Source of the DNA: Marinibaculum pumilum
GTDB lineage: Bacteria > Pseudomonadota > Alphaproteobacteria > Ferrovibrionales > Ferrovibrionaceae
NCBI RefSeq assembly: GCF_042646425.1
Contig: NZ_JBHRTR010000034.1
Span: 310,001 to 374,000, forward strand
Direction of reading: 5' to 3'
DNA: 64,000 nucleotides
How positions within the stretch are numbered: the first letter of the stretch is position 1; every line of letters begins with the position of its first letter. The position numbers and the translations under genes are program-made. Positions 49,557-57,240 of this stretch are shown piece after piece. A model generated the notes under the pieces. The model did not search any database. It had not been told where the DNA came from and saw nothing but the letters and a program-made list of their open reading frames with translations.

Positions 49557-52055
49557 ATGCCCAGCGCACCCCCTTCCCGCAATACCGAAGCGCAGCCCGC
49601 CGATATCGAGGCCGCCGCCGCCGCCCTGGTGGCGCGGCTGGAGGCGGGCCGCCAGGCGATCCTGGTGGCGCCGCCCGGCACCGGCAAGACGACCCGGGTG
49701 CCGCCGGCGCTGGCCGATGCCGGCTGGCTGCCGCCCGGCGCCCGCATCCTGGTGCTGGAGCCGCGACGGGTCGCCGCCCGGGCGGCGGCCGGATTCGTGG
49801 CCGCCGCCCGCGGCGAGGCGGTCGGGGAAAGCGTCGGCTATGCCGTGCGCCTGGACCGCAAGGCGGGCCCGCGCACCCGCATCGAGTTCGTGACCGAGGG
49901 GGTGCTGACCCGGCGCCTGCAGTCCGACCCGGAACTGCAGGGAATCGGCTGCCTGGTGTTCGACGAGGTGCATGAGCGCAACCTGGAAGGCGACCTGGCC
50001 TTGGCCCTGGCGCTGGACGTGCAGGCCGGGTTGCGGCCCGACCTGCGGCTGCTGGCGATGTCCGCCACGCCGGATGTCGCGGCGCTGCGCCGGGTGCTGC
50101 CCGATGCCGGGCTGGTGGAGCTGGCCGCGCCGGGCCATCCGGTGGAGATCCGCCATGCCCCGCCGCGGGACGGTGAGGGCCTGGCGGATGCGGTCGCCCG
50201 CTCCGTGGCGGAGGCGGTGGCGCTGGAGCCGGGCGACCTGCTCGCCTTCCTGCCCGGGGTGCGGGAGATCCGCGACACCGCCGCCGCCCTGCGGCCGCTC
50301 CTGCCGCCGGCGGTCGCGGTGCTGGAACTGCACGGCCGGGTGCCGCCGGCGGAACAGGACCGCGCCCTGCGTCGCGACCCGGACGGGCGCCGCCGGGTGG
50401 TGTTGGCCACCAACGTGGCAGAGAGCAGCGTCACCGTCGACGGCGTGCGGCTGGTGGTCGATGGCGGCCGCGCCCGGCGCCCGGCGCTGGACCATGCGGT
50501 GGGGCTGTCGCGCCTGGTGACGGAACCGATCGCGCAGGCCAATGCCACCCAGCGGGCGGGCCGTGCCGGGCGGCAGGCGCCCGGCATCTGCTGGCGGCTC
50601 TGGCCGAAGGCGGCGCATGGCGCGTTGAGCCCGCAGCCGGAACCCGAGATCCGCCGCGCCGACCTGGCCGAGCTGGTGTTGGCCCTGGCCGATTGGGGTG
50701 TGGGCGAGCCCGCGGCGCTGACCTGGATCGACCCGCCGCCGCCGCAGGCCGTCGCCGCCGCGACCGGGCTGCTGCAGGACCTGGGCGCCCTGGACGCGGG
50801 TAGTGCGGTCACCCCGCTGGGCCGGCGGATGGCCGGCCTGCCGCTGCATCCGCGCCTGGCGCGCCTGCTGCTGGCGGGCATCGACGAGGGCGCCGCCGCC
50901 ACGGCGGCAGAGGCGGCGGCCCTGCTGTCGGAGGGCGGCGGGCCGGACGAGATCGATCTGGTCCACAGGCTGGCTGCCTTGCGGCGCGACCGCGGGCCGG
51001 GCAGCCGCCGGGTCGCCGACCTGGCGAAGCGGCTGCTGCGGCTGGCCGGGCAGGGGCGGGACGCGGGCGGCGGTGGCGACCGCGGCGCCTCCCTGGGATC
51101 GCTGCTTGCAGCCGGCTTTCCGGACCGGGTGGCGCTGCCGGCCGGGGGCGGCGCGTTCAAGATGCGCAACGGTCGGCAGGCGGTGCTGCCGGAGCGGCAT
51201 CCCCTGGCGGCGGCCGAGGCGCTGGTGGTCCTGGATGCCGGCGGCGCGCGGTCGGGGGCGCGCATCTATGCCGCCGCAGCCCTGACCCTGGCCGAGCTGG
51301 AGGCCCGCTTCGCTGCGGCGATCGTGGCCGAGGAGCGGCTGGACTGGTCGCCGGAGCGTGGCCTGACCGGGCATGCGGTCCGCCGCCTGGGGGAACTGGA
51401 ACTGGCACGCCGGCCCCTGGGCGAGGTCGACGCCGACCGGGCACAGGCCGCCATATGTGCCTTCGTGGCGGCGCGGGGCGCCGATGCGCTGCCCTGGACG
51501 GGTGCGGCCGGCCGGATGCGCGCACGCATCGCGGCGGCCGCGGCTGCGCGGCCGGACCTGGCCTGGCCTGAGCCGGCCGATGCGGCGGTACAGGAGGCCC
51601 TGGCCGGCATGCTGGCGGCGCGGATCGGCCGTGCCGCGCCCGCGCCGGAGGTGCTGGAACGGACGCTGGCGGAGGGGCTGGAGGCGCTGCTGGACTGGCC
51701 GGCACGGCAGGCGCTGGAGGCCGCGGCACCGTCGCGGCTGCGCCTGGCGAACGGGCTGGAGCGCGCGCTGGACCATGAGGAGGGCCGGCCGGTGCTGCGG
51801 CTGCGCCTGCAGGACCTGTTCGGCGTGGCGGAGACGCCGCGTCTGCCGGACGGGTCGGCCGTGCAGCTGGACATCCTGTCGCCGGCCGGCCGCACCCTGC
51901 AGAAGACCGGCGACCTGGCCCGCTTCTGGGCCGGCAGCTATGCCGAGGTGCGCAAGGAGATGCGCGGCCGCTACCCGAAGCATCCCTGGCCGGAGGACCC
52001 CGCCGCGGTCAGCCCGCCGGTGCGGCGGGGCAGGGGCGGTGCGCCGGACGGATAG
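49557..52055 (+). CDS. hrpB: ATP-dependent helicase HrpB
   Basis: An 832-residue DEAH/DExH-box RNA helicase. Motif I is APPGTGKTT (41-45 GTGKT), motif II DEVHER (136-139 DEVH), motif III SATPD, motif V ATNVAESSVTVDGV and motif VI QRAGRAGRQ. The C-terminal HrpB-specific region is complete, ending WPEDPAAVSPPVR. Length matches HrpB (about 820). ATG 49557 follows GCAGG. A TTGACA at 49533 could be a -35 element in the 76-base divergent space with the molybdoenzyme. HrpB function in RNA metabolism is poorly known outside a few species. Confidence 0.95.
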   Translation: MPSAPPSRNTEAQPADIEAAAAALVARLEAGRQAILVAPPGTGKTTRVPPALADAGWLPPGARILVLEPRRVAARAAAGFVAAARGEAVGESVGYAVRLDRKAGPRTRIEFVTEGVLTRRLQSDPELQGIGCLVFDEVHERNLEGDLALALALDVQAGLRPDLRLLAMSATPDVAALRRVLPDAGLVELAAPGHPVEIRHAPPRDGEGLADAVARSVAEAVALEPGDLLAFLPGVREIRDTAAALRPLLPPAVAVLELHGRVPPAEQDRALRRDPDGRRRVVLATNVAESSVTVDGVRLVVDGGRARRPALDHAVGLSRLVTEPIAQANATQRAGRAGRQAPGICWRLWPKAAHGALSPQPEPEIRRADLAELVLALADWGVGEPAALTWIDPPPPQAVAAATGLLQDLGALDAGSAVTPLGRRMAGLPLHPRLARLLLAGIDEGAAATAAEAAALLSEGGGPDEIDLVHRLAALRRDRGPGSRRVADLAKRLLRLAGQGRDAGGGGDRGASLGSLLAAGFPDRVALPAGGGAFKMRNGRQAVLPERHPLAAAEALVVLDAGGARSGARIYAAAALTLAELEARFAAAIVAEERLDWSPERGLTGHAVRRLGELELARRPLGEVDADRAQAAICAFVAARGADALPWTGAAGRMRARIAAAAAARPDLAWPEPADAAVQEALAGMLAARIGRAAPAPEVLERTLAEGLEALLDWPARQALEAAAPSRLRLANGLERALDHEEGRPVLRLRLQDLFGVAETPRLPDGSAVQLDILSPAGRTLQKTGDLARFWAGSYAEVRKEMRGRYPKHPWPEDPAAVSPPVRRGRGGAPDG

Positions 52056-52130
52056 CCGCGGGCCGGCCGGCCTGCCCGCAAAAGACCCCGGTTCCGCCCG
52101 GATTGTGCCACGCGGCGGCGCTCTAAGAGG

Positions 52131-52155
52131 CTCCGGACACAAGCGGAAACCGGAG
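52131..52155 (+). promoter_or_regulatory. 5' leader hairpin overlapping the ribosome site (paralogue 1)
   Basis: CTCCGG (52131-52136) pairs with CCGGAG (52150-52155) around a 13-base loop. The right arm includes the GGAG of the ribosome-binding site, 10 bases before the ATG. Related leaders precede the genes at 53539 and 54611. The first bases upstream (AAAGACCCC) also recur before the gene at 53539. Confidence 0.5.
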
Positions 52156-52165
52156 GGACCTTCCG

Positions 52166-52636
52166 ATGTCGAAATCTGTCGAGGCCATGCGCCCCATCTC
52201 CGTCGGACGCCGGGCGGCGCTCGCGCTCGCCGCCTTCCTTGCCGCCGCCAGCGCGCTGGGCGCATCGGCGCAGGCGCAGCCGGGCCCGGCGCCGCACGAG
52301 ATCGCCTTCGTCGACAAGACCCGTGCCGAGGTGCCGGTGCAGGCGCAGATCAAACTGCTCTGCTCCGATGACGAGGGGCGGCTGTTCGAGAAGAAGGCGC
52401 TTGTCGTGGCGGGCCTGGGAAGCGGCTTCGTCACCCCGATCGCCTTCCCGCAATGCCGCGGCGCGACCCTGATGTGGGTCGCCGGCGAACTGGTCGGCGA
52501 CGACCGTGGCGTGGTCACCGACTGCGACTCCACCAATATCGAGATGCCGCGGGATCCGGCATCCGTGCGGGTTTCCTTCTCCGCGCTCGCGCGGCCATAC
52601 GGCCGGTCCTGCGCCCTTGCCGCCGAGAAGTGGTAG
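52166..52636 (+). CDS. Exported four-cysteine protein, paralogue 1
   Basis: A 156-residue protein. The signal peptide (AALALAAFLAAASALGASAQAQ) is cleaved near residue 37. The mature 120 residues share with the proteins at 53539 and 54611 an initial [F/Y]-x-FVD-type strand (EIAFVDKTRAEVPVQAQ), four cysteines in corresponding places (LLCSDD, FPQCRG, TDCDST, RSCALA) and a length of about 115. Two disulfides in the periplasm are predicted. I do not recognise the family. The gene has its own leader hairpin and a strong terminator at 52664, so it is a separate transcription unit. Confidence 0.7.
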   Translation: MSKSVEAMRPISVGRRAALALAAFLAAASALGASAQAQPGPAPHEIAFVDKTRAEVPVQAQIKLLCSDDEGRLFEKKALVVAGLGSGFVTPIAFPQCRGATLMWVAGELVGDDRGVVTDCDSTNIEMPRDPASVRVSFSALARPYGRSCALAAEKW

Positions 52637-52663
52637 CTGGAGACTGCACCGGCATCGAAAGGG

Positions 52664-52691
52664 GGGCGGCGGGCGATTGCCGCCGCCGCCC
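52664..52691 (+). terminator. Terminator hairpin after paralogue 1
   Basis: GGGCGGCGG (52664-52672) pairs with CCGCCGCCC (52683-52691), loop ten bases. It follows the stop of the exported protein by 28 bases and precedes the FMN reductase gene. Confidence 0.55.
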
Positions 52692-52737
52692 GGGGCGCCA
52701 TAATGCGGCCGGACCCATCCGAGCCGAGGAGCCCCCG

Positions 52738-53298
52738 ATGAGCCTGCGCCTGCATACCGTGATCGCCAGCACCCGCCCCGGGCGGGTCGGACCCGCCGTC
52801 GCCGAATGGTTCCACGGGGTGGCCAAGGCGCAGGGCGGCTTCGACGCCCATCTGGTCGACCTGGCCGAATTCAACCTGCCGATCTACGACGAGCCGAAGC
52901 ATCCGCGGCTGCAGCAGTACGCGCATGACCATACGAAGAAATGGTCGGCCTCCGTCGCTGCCGCGGACGCCTTCGTCTTCGTGGTGCCGGAGTACAATTT
53001 CGGCCCCACCCCGGCGCTGCTCAACGCCCTGAACTACGTCTACAACGAGTGGAACTACAAGCCGGCGGGCTTCGTCGGCTATGGCGGCATTTCCGGCGCC
53101 ATGCGTTCCGTCCACACCACCAAGCTGACCCTGAACGTGCTGAAGATGGTGCCGATCATGGAAGGCGTGACCGTGCCGATGGTCGCGCAGCAGCTGAAGG
53201 ACGGTGCCTTCGCGCCCAACGACATCCAGAGCCAGAGCGCGGATGCGATGCTGACCGAGCTCGCCCGCTGGGCCGCCGCCCTCAAGACCATGCGCTGA
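52738..53298 (+). CDS. NADPH-dependent FMN reductase family protein
   Basis: A 186-residue flavodoxin-like reductase. VIASTRPGRVGPAVAEWF at the N-terminus is the FMN phosphate loop, and VFVVPEYNFGPTPALLNALN with FVGYGGISGAMRS completes the flavin site. Such enzymes reduce quinones, azo compounds or chromate with NADPH. The start ATG 52738 has GAGGA upstream. It sits between two paralogous exported proteins and ends at a hairpin (53305-53321). Confidence 0.92.
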   Translation: MSLRLHTVIASTRPGRVGPAVAEWFHGVAKAQGGFDAHLVDLAEFNLPIYDEPKHPRLQQYAHDHTKKWSASVAAADAFVFVVPEYNFGPTPALLNALNYVYNEWNYKPAGFVGYGGISGAMRSVHTTKLTLNVLKMVPIMEGVTVPMVAQQLKDGAFAPNDIQSQSADAMLTELARWAAALKTMR

Positions 53299-53304
53299 AG
53301 TCCG

Positions 53305-53321
53305 GCCCGGAAGCGCCGGGC
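53305..53321 (+). terminator. Terminator hairpin after FMN reductase gene
   Basis: GCCCGG-AAGCG-CCGGGC, followed by GGGTCGTTTCC. It lies 7 bases after the stop. The rest of the 240-base interval to the next start holds GC-rich sequence and the leader of the second exported paralogue. Confidence 0.5.
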
Positions 53322-53500
53322 GGGTCGTTTCCGCTTTCGCCGGCGCGCCGTCGCCGGCGGGCATCCTGCATGCCTGCCGGGCGGTCGGGCATGTCCGCTG
53401 CGCAAGCCCGGAAAGCCTTGCTGCGCAGGTCGGGGACGCCGGGATCTGCCGCGAAAAGACCCCAATCCGGCCGCCATCCGGCCCCGGAGTTCCGCTTTAA

Positions 53501-53536
53501 GAGCGTCCATAGGACAACGACAACAAAGGGACGCTC
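53501..53536 (+). promoter_or_regulatory. 5' leader hairpin overlapping the ribosome site (paralogue 2)
   Basis: GAGCGTCC (53501-53508) pairs perfectly with GGACGCTC (53529-53536) around a 20-base loop. The right arm begins inside AAAGGGA, the only ribosome-site-like sequence, and ends 2 bases before the ATG. The loop and arms are closely related to those at 54573-54608. Confidence 0.6.
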
Positions 53537-53538
53537 CC

Positions 53539-53988
53539 ATGTCGAAACATTTCGGGTTCCTCCATCGTGCCGCGCCCGCGGCGACCGCCGTCGCGCTCGC
53601 CGCTGCGGCCTTCGGCCTGCCGGCACTCGCCCAGGCTGCCGAGGAGACCCGCGTTGATTTCGTCTTCGTCGATGACAAGGCGGTGCCGGCGCAGCTGACC
53701 GGCACCATCGAGCTCGAATGCATCGGGGTCCGTTCGATCAAGTGGACCGGCCCGGTCGGCCAGGGCTCGAACCGCATCACCCCTATCGGCAGCTTCAGCT
53801 GCCCGGACTTTGGCGGCGTCATGGTGAAGTCCGAAGTGCGCAGTTCGACCGGCCAGCAGACCTCCTGCCTGCCCGCAATGTTCGAGGTCCCGGAAAACCC
53901 GATCCAGGTCCGGGTCAGCTACAAGGAACTGACCACGAGCGGCGGCTTCCTGGACTGCACGATGCATACCGACCGGCCGGCCCCGTAG
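53539..53988 (+). CDS. Exported four-cysteine protein, paralogue 2
   Basis: A 149-residue protein with a signal peptide ending ALAQAA before EETRVD. The mature part has VDFVFVDDKAVPAQLTG, then cysteines in IELECIGV, SFSCPDF, QTSCLPAM and FLDCTMH, matching the order in the neighbours at 52166 and 54611. PIQVRVSYKELTTSGG corresponds to KQLLIWFKELREENGQ in the third copy. Four Cys suggest two disulfides and a periplasmic beta-rich fold. The family is not known to me. It has a stem-loop leader and its own terminator (54013-54043). Confidence 0.7.
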   Translation: MSKHFGFLHRAAPAATAVALAAAAFGLPALAQAAEETRVDFVFVDDKAVPAQLTGTIELECIGVRSIKWTGPVGQGSNRITPIGSFSCPDFGGVMVKSEVRSSTGQQTSCLPAMFEVPENPIQVRVSYKELTTSGGFLDCTMHTDRPAP

Positions 53989-54012
53989 TCGGATCGATCT
54001 TGGTTTGCAGCG

Positions 54013-54043
54013 ATGCCCGGCCCGCCTGGCGCGTGCCGGGCAT
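54013..54043 (+). terminator. Terminator hairpin after paralogue 2
   Basis: ATGCCCGGC (54013-54021) pairs perfectly with GCCGGGCAT (54035-54043) over a 13-base loop and is followed by TGCTGTTT. It separates the exported protein from the cupin gene. Confidence 0.6.
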
Positions 54044-54125
54044 TGCTGTTTCCGGGGCGTTTGCTGGTCCCTGGCCACGGCCGTGCCTATCCTGTCCGGA
54101 AGTGAATGCAGGGGAGGAGCGGCAG

Positions 54126-54464
54126 ATGACGGACATCGCCACGCGCAAGGTCTACGAATCCGACCTGGTGTCGGTATGGGAGATGGAACTGCCGCCCGGC
54201 GCCAGCACCGGGCTGCACACCCACGAGAACAGCTACCTGTTCCACGTCACCCAGGGCTCGACCCTGGAGACCACGGATGCGGAGGGGCGGAAGCTCTCCA
54301 CCTTCACCATCGCCGCCGGGGAGAGCCGCCGCTACACCCTGCACGGCAACAGCCTGTCGCCGGCGGATGGCGACGGCCCGGCGATCCCGGCGACCCATGC
54401 CGCGCGCAATATCGGCGACACGGTGTTCCGCGAGGTGCTGGTGGAGTTCAAGCGGCCAGCCTGA
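54126..54464 (+). CDS. Small cupin-domain protein
   Basis: A 112-residue single-domain beta-barrel protein. PPGASTGLHTHENSYLFHVTQG is the first cupin motif region with two His and a Tyr/Glu-like pattern, and the second motif is degenerate (ATHAARNIGDTVFREVLVEF). It may bind a metal or small ligand. ATG 54126 has GGGGAGGAG upstream. It lies between two exported paralogues but has no signal peptide itself, so it is cytoplasmic. The function is unknown. Confidence 0.82.
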   Translation: MTDIATRKVYESDLVSVWEMELPPGASTGLHTHENSYLFHVTQGSTLETTDAEGRKLSTFTIAAGESRRYTLHGNSLSPADGDGPAIPATHAARNIGDTVFREVLVEFKRPA

Positions 54465-54572
54465 CCGGTCGCGGCTGCGGACCGCCGCGAATTCTCTGGG
54501 GCGTGTTCGTTGGGGCGAATTCCCCGGATCGCCACAATCCGGCCGCGGCCCGGCCGCGAAGCATTGCGACAA

Positions 54573-54608
54573 GAGTGTCCACCAGACAATGACAGCAAAG
54601 GGACGCTC
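54573..54608 (+). promoter_or_regulatory. 5' leader hairpin overlapping the ribosome site (paralogue 3)
   Basis: GAGTGTCC (54573-54580) pairs with GGACGCTC (54601-54608), with one G-U wobble where the copy at 53501 has a G-C pair. The loop is again 20 bases. Only the AAAGGGA sequence at the right arm resembles a ribosome site, so the stem should hide it. Confidence 0.6.
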
Positions 54609-54610
54609 CC

Positions 54611-55075
54611 ATGTCGGTTCATGTTTCACGCCTGCGTTGCATCGCATCCGCCGCGGCGCTGACAGCAGCCGCGCTCTGCCTGCCGGCTGCGGCCCAGGCG
54701 GCGCCTTCGCAGGCGAATGAGATGATCGAGTACCTGTTCGTCGATAAGGCGCCTGCGGCGCAGCCGATGAGCGCCTACATCTCCGTCCAGTGCTTTGGCG
54801 GCCACTTCAAGAACTGGGAGGGGTCCGTCGGCGTTGGCTTCGGCGGCATCACCTCGATGGGCAGCGGCTATTGCCCGGGCGGCAGCGTCATCGTCGTCCG
54901 GCCGGTCGCACGCCTGGAAACCGGGGGGCGGGGCGGTGAAGCCTGTGAGGTCACCGCGGTCGATGTGCCGGACGGGCAGAAGCAGCTGCTGATCTGGTTC
55001 AAGGAGCTGCGGGAGGAGAACGGCCAGATCCGCTGTGCCGTGGAGACCGAACTGCCGGACGTGCTGAACCCCTGA
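54611..55075 (+). CDS. Exported four-cysteine protein, paralogue 3
   Basis: A 154-residue protein with a signal peptide ending AAAQAA before PSQANEM. MIEYLFVDKAPAAQPMSAYI parallels the start of the other two, and the cysteines are in SVQCFGG, SGYCPGG, EACEVTAV and QIRCAVE. It has a Gly-rich middle (GVGFGGITSMGSG). As with the paralogues, two disulfides and a periplasmic site are inferred. No transmembrane anchor or lipobox is present. It ends 182 bases before msrQ, a space in which I see no gene. Confidence 0.7.
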   Translation: MSVHVSRLRCIASAAALTAAALCLPAAAQAAPSQANEMIEYLFVDKAPAAQPMSAYISVQCFGGHFKNWEGSVGVGFGGITSMGSGYCPGGSVIVVRPVARLETGGRGGEACEVTAVDVPDGQKQLLIWFKELREENGQIRCAVETELPDVLNP

Positions 55076-55257
55076 AGACGGCCGCCTCACGCCGCTCCCG
55101 GTCGCAGGCCGGCCGCAGGTCACAGGGGCGCGAGCCGGGGGCGGCGGCGCCAACATCTGCGTGAGCAGGGGCTGCGCCCGCGGCGGCGCTCCGCCATGTT
55201 TGCTCTGGGCCGAACCGGCGGCTTCCCGCGCCGGCGCCCCGGAGGGCCGTCCATTCC

Positions 55258-56163
55258 ATGTCGAAATCCGTCCAGACCCCGCCGCTGCCGTTCCGGCTGA
55301 TGCCGGCCGCCGCCGACCTGCCCTGGAACGACCGGGCCGGCCGCTTCGCGGCGCTGCGCGCCATCGCCTTTGCCGCGGCGGTCCTGCCGGCGGCCTGGTT
55401 CGCCGCCGCAGCCCTGAGCGGCGCCTATGATCCGGAACCGACTAAGGCGGTCCTGCACCTGACGGGGCTGTGGACCCTCTATTTCCTGCTGGCGACCCTT
55501 GCGATCACGCCGATGCGCAGGCTGCTGTCCTGGCCGCGGCTCGCCGGGCTGCGCCGGATGCTGGGGCTGACCGCCTTCGCCTATGTGGCAGGGCACCTGG
55601 TGCTCTACGCCTTCAATGAGAATCTCGACCTGGCGATGGTGGCCAGCGAGATCGCCAGCCGGATCTACCTGACCATCGGGTTCGTCGCCCTGGCCGGCCT
55701 GGCGGTGCTGGCGGCGACCTCCTGCGATGCCGCCATCCGCCGGCTGGGACAGCGCTGGCGGCATCTGCACCGGGCGGTCTATCCGCTGGCGGCCCTGGGG
55801 CTGCTGCACTTCTTCATGCAGTCGAAGCTCGACATCTCCGAGGCGGCGGTGCTGAGCGGGCTGTTCGTGGCGCTGATGCTCTATCGCCTGCACGATCGCT
55901 GGCGCCTGGGGCTGCCATTGCTGCCCCGGATCCTCGCGGTCGCCGGCCTGGCGGGCATCGCCGCCGCCGGCCTGGAATATGCCTGGTATGCGATCGCGAC
56001 CGGCGTGCCGGCCGGCCAGGTGCTGCTGGCCAATCTGGACCCCGACCGGGCGCGGCCGATATGGGCGGTGATGGCGATCTGTGCCCTGCCGCTGCCGGTC
56101 TTGTGGGTCCGGCAGTGGCTGGCGCTGCCGGCCGGACAGGGCGCCCGCCCTACCGCCGCGTGA
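55258..56163 (+). CDS. msrQ: MsrQ-like haem-binding membrane protein (ferric reductase domain)
   Basis: A 301-residue membrane protein with about eight helices. LWTLYFLLATLAITPMRRLL, FAYVAGHLVLYAF and WRHLHRAVYPLAALGLLHFF hold the paired haem His residues of the ferric-reductase/YedZ fold. In the MsrPQ system this protein feeds electrons to MsrP, a periplasmic methionine sulfoxide reductase. No msrP gene is next to it on either side. The C-terminal 100 residues are longer than in the typical 200-residue protein and include two additional helices. ATG 55258 follows GGAGGG. Confidence 0.82.
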   Translation: MSKSVQTPPLPFRLMPAAADLPWNDRAGRFAALRAIAFAAAVLPAAWFAAAALSGAYDPEPTKAVLHLTGLWTLYFLLATLAITPMRRLLSWPRLAGLRRMLGLTAFAYVAGHLVLYAFNENLDLAMVASEIASRIYLTIGFVALAGLAVLAATSCDAAIRRLGQRWRHLHRAVYPLAALGLLHFFMQSKLDISEAAVLSGLFVALMLYRLHDRWRLGLPLLPRILAVAGLAGIAAAGLEYAWYAIATGVPAGQVLLANLDPDRARPIWAVMAICALPLPVLWVRQWLALPAGQGARPTAA

Positions 56164-56168
56164 GACCT

Positions 56169-56214
56169 ACCGCTGCCTGGGACTTACCGCCGCCTGGGAC
56201 TTACCGCCGCCTGA
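56169..56214. repeat. 17-bp tandem repeat at a gene 3' end
   Basis: Two copies of ACCGC[T/C]GCCTGGGACTT and most of a third (ACCGCCGCCTGA). On the minus strand each carries TAAGTCC following GGCGG; the stop codon of the transporter gene lies in the repeat, so the copies supply duplicated stops. Confidence 0.8.
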
Positions 56215-57082
56215 CGAACGGCAGGCGGCGCTGGATCACGAAGATGCAGGCCGCGATCATGAAGGGGAGCACCATCGCATAGCCGATCGCGAGTTCCGTC
56301 AGCTTCGGCCAGGCATCGGTCAGGTTGTTGGAGACATAGAGGCTGACCGCGACAGGCTGCAGGCTGACGATGAAGGCGGCGGCGATCGCGTTCTCGGCGC
56401 GGATCCCCACCAGGGTGCCGATGCCGAAGACCAGGATGTAGGCGAGGATCGTCACGACGACGATGCCCGCCAGTTCGTGGAAGGCATAGGCCGCCTCCAC
56501 CCCGGGCGGCTCGAAGGCCTGCATCAGCGCCGCATAGATCACGGTCAGTGCCAGCATCAGCCAGATGAACACGCGGAACGGTGTCTCGAAGTTCGCCTGC
56601 GGCGCCCGCGCCAGCTGCCGCACCGTCATGCCGATCGCCAGCGGCGCCAGCAGCGCCAGGAAGAAAATCGACAGGATGTCGGAGAAGGCGGTCAGCACCG
56701 GGCCCGACATGGCCGGTTCCGGTTGCACGATCAGGTCGATCAGTTCCGGCCCGAGCACCGGCCCGATGATGTTGGTGAGCACCAGGCTGATCACCGCCAG
56801 CGGCAGGTTCGCCCGCGCCAGGAAGACGCCGGCGGCGGCGGCCTCGCTGCCGGGGCCCAGCAGGACGATGGCGATCGACATGTCGGTCTGCGGCTCGCCG
56901 CCGACCATGTGGATGGCGACCCAGGTCAGCAGGGGCATGATCAGGTACTGGCCGAACAGGACCAGAAGCAGGGCATCCCAGTCCTGGAAGGCACGGAACA
57001 GGTTGGCCAGGCCGACATGCATGCCCAGGCCGATGGATGTCAGGAACACCACCGTCAGGACGATAATCTCGTAAACCAGCAT
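56201..57082 (-). CDS. Bile acid:sodium symporter (BASS)-like transporter
   Basis: A 293-residue carrier with nine or ten helices. VFLTSIGLGMHVGLANLFRA is an N-terminal helix pair and IAIVLLGPGSEAAAAGVFLARANL is the inverted-repeat crossover region characteristic of the BASS fold. AFIVSLQPVAVSLYVSNNL is in the second half. Substrates in bacteria include organic acids and sulfo compounds. ATG 57082 has GGGGGAGG directly upstream. It is the only gene of its unit, divergent from the SDR at 57241. Confidence 0.78.
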   Translation of the reverse strand: MLVYEIIVLTVVFLTSIGLGMHVGLANLFRAFQDWDALLLVLFGQYLIMPLLTWVAIHMVGGEPQTDMSIAIVLLGPGSEAAAAGVFLARANLPLAVISLVLTNIIGPVLGPELIDLIVQPEPAMSGPVLTAFSDILSIFFLALLAPLAIGMTVRQLARAPQANFETPFRVFIWLMLALTVIYAALMQAFEPPGVEAAYAFHELAGIVVVTILAYILVFGIGTLVGIRAENAIAAAFIVSLQPVAVSLYVSNNLTDAWPKLTELAIGYAMVLPFMIAACIFVIQRRLPFVRRR

Positions 57083-57240
57083 GGTCCTCCCCCGGATCGC
57101 GCGCATAAGTTAGCGGCGCCGGCCGCGAATGCGTAGAGTGAAGATGCCGGGCGTGGCAGAACCCGCCGCGGGCGCCGGTCCGGGATCCCGTTTCGGGTTG
57201 CCGGGGCGGGGCAGGGCAATCCGGGCAGGAGGGCGATTCG

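Noticed and set aside
49266..52265. A 999-codon minus-strand frame opposite hrpB
   Set aside because: All helicase motifs are on the plus strand; the antisense product has no recognisable domain.
53490..53512. A general-stress (EcfG, GGAAC-N16/17-CGTT) promoter before paralogue 2
   Set aside because: GGAGT and CGTC are only about 13 bases apart and the upstream box is imperfect.
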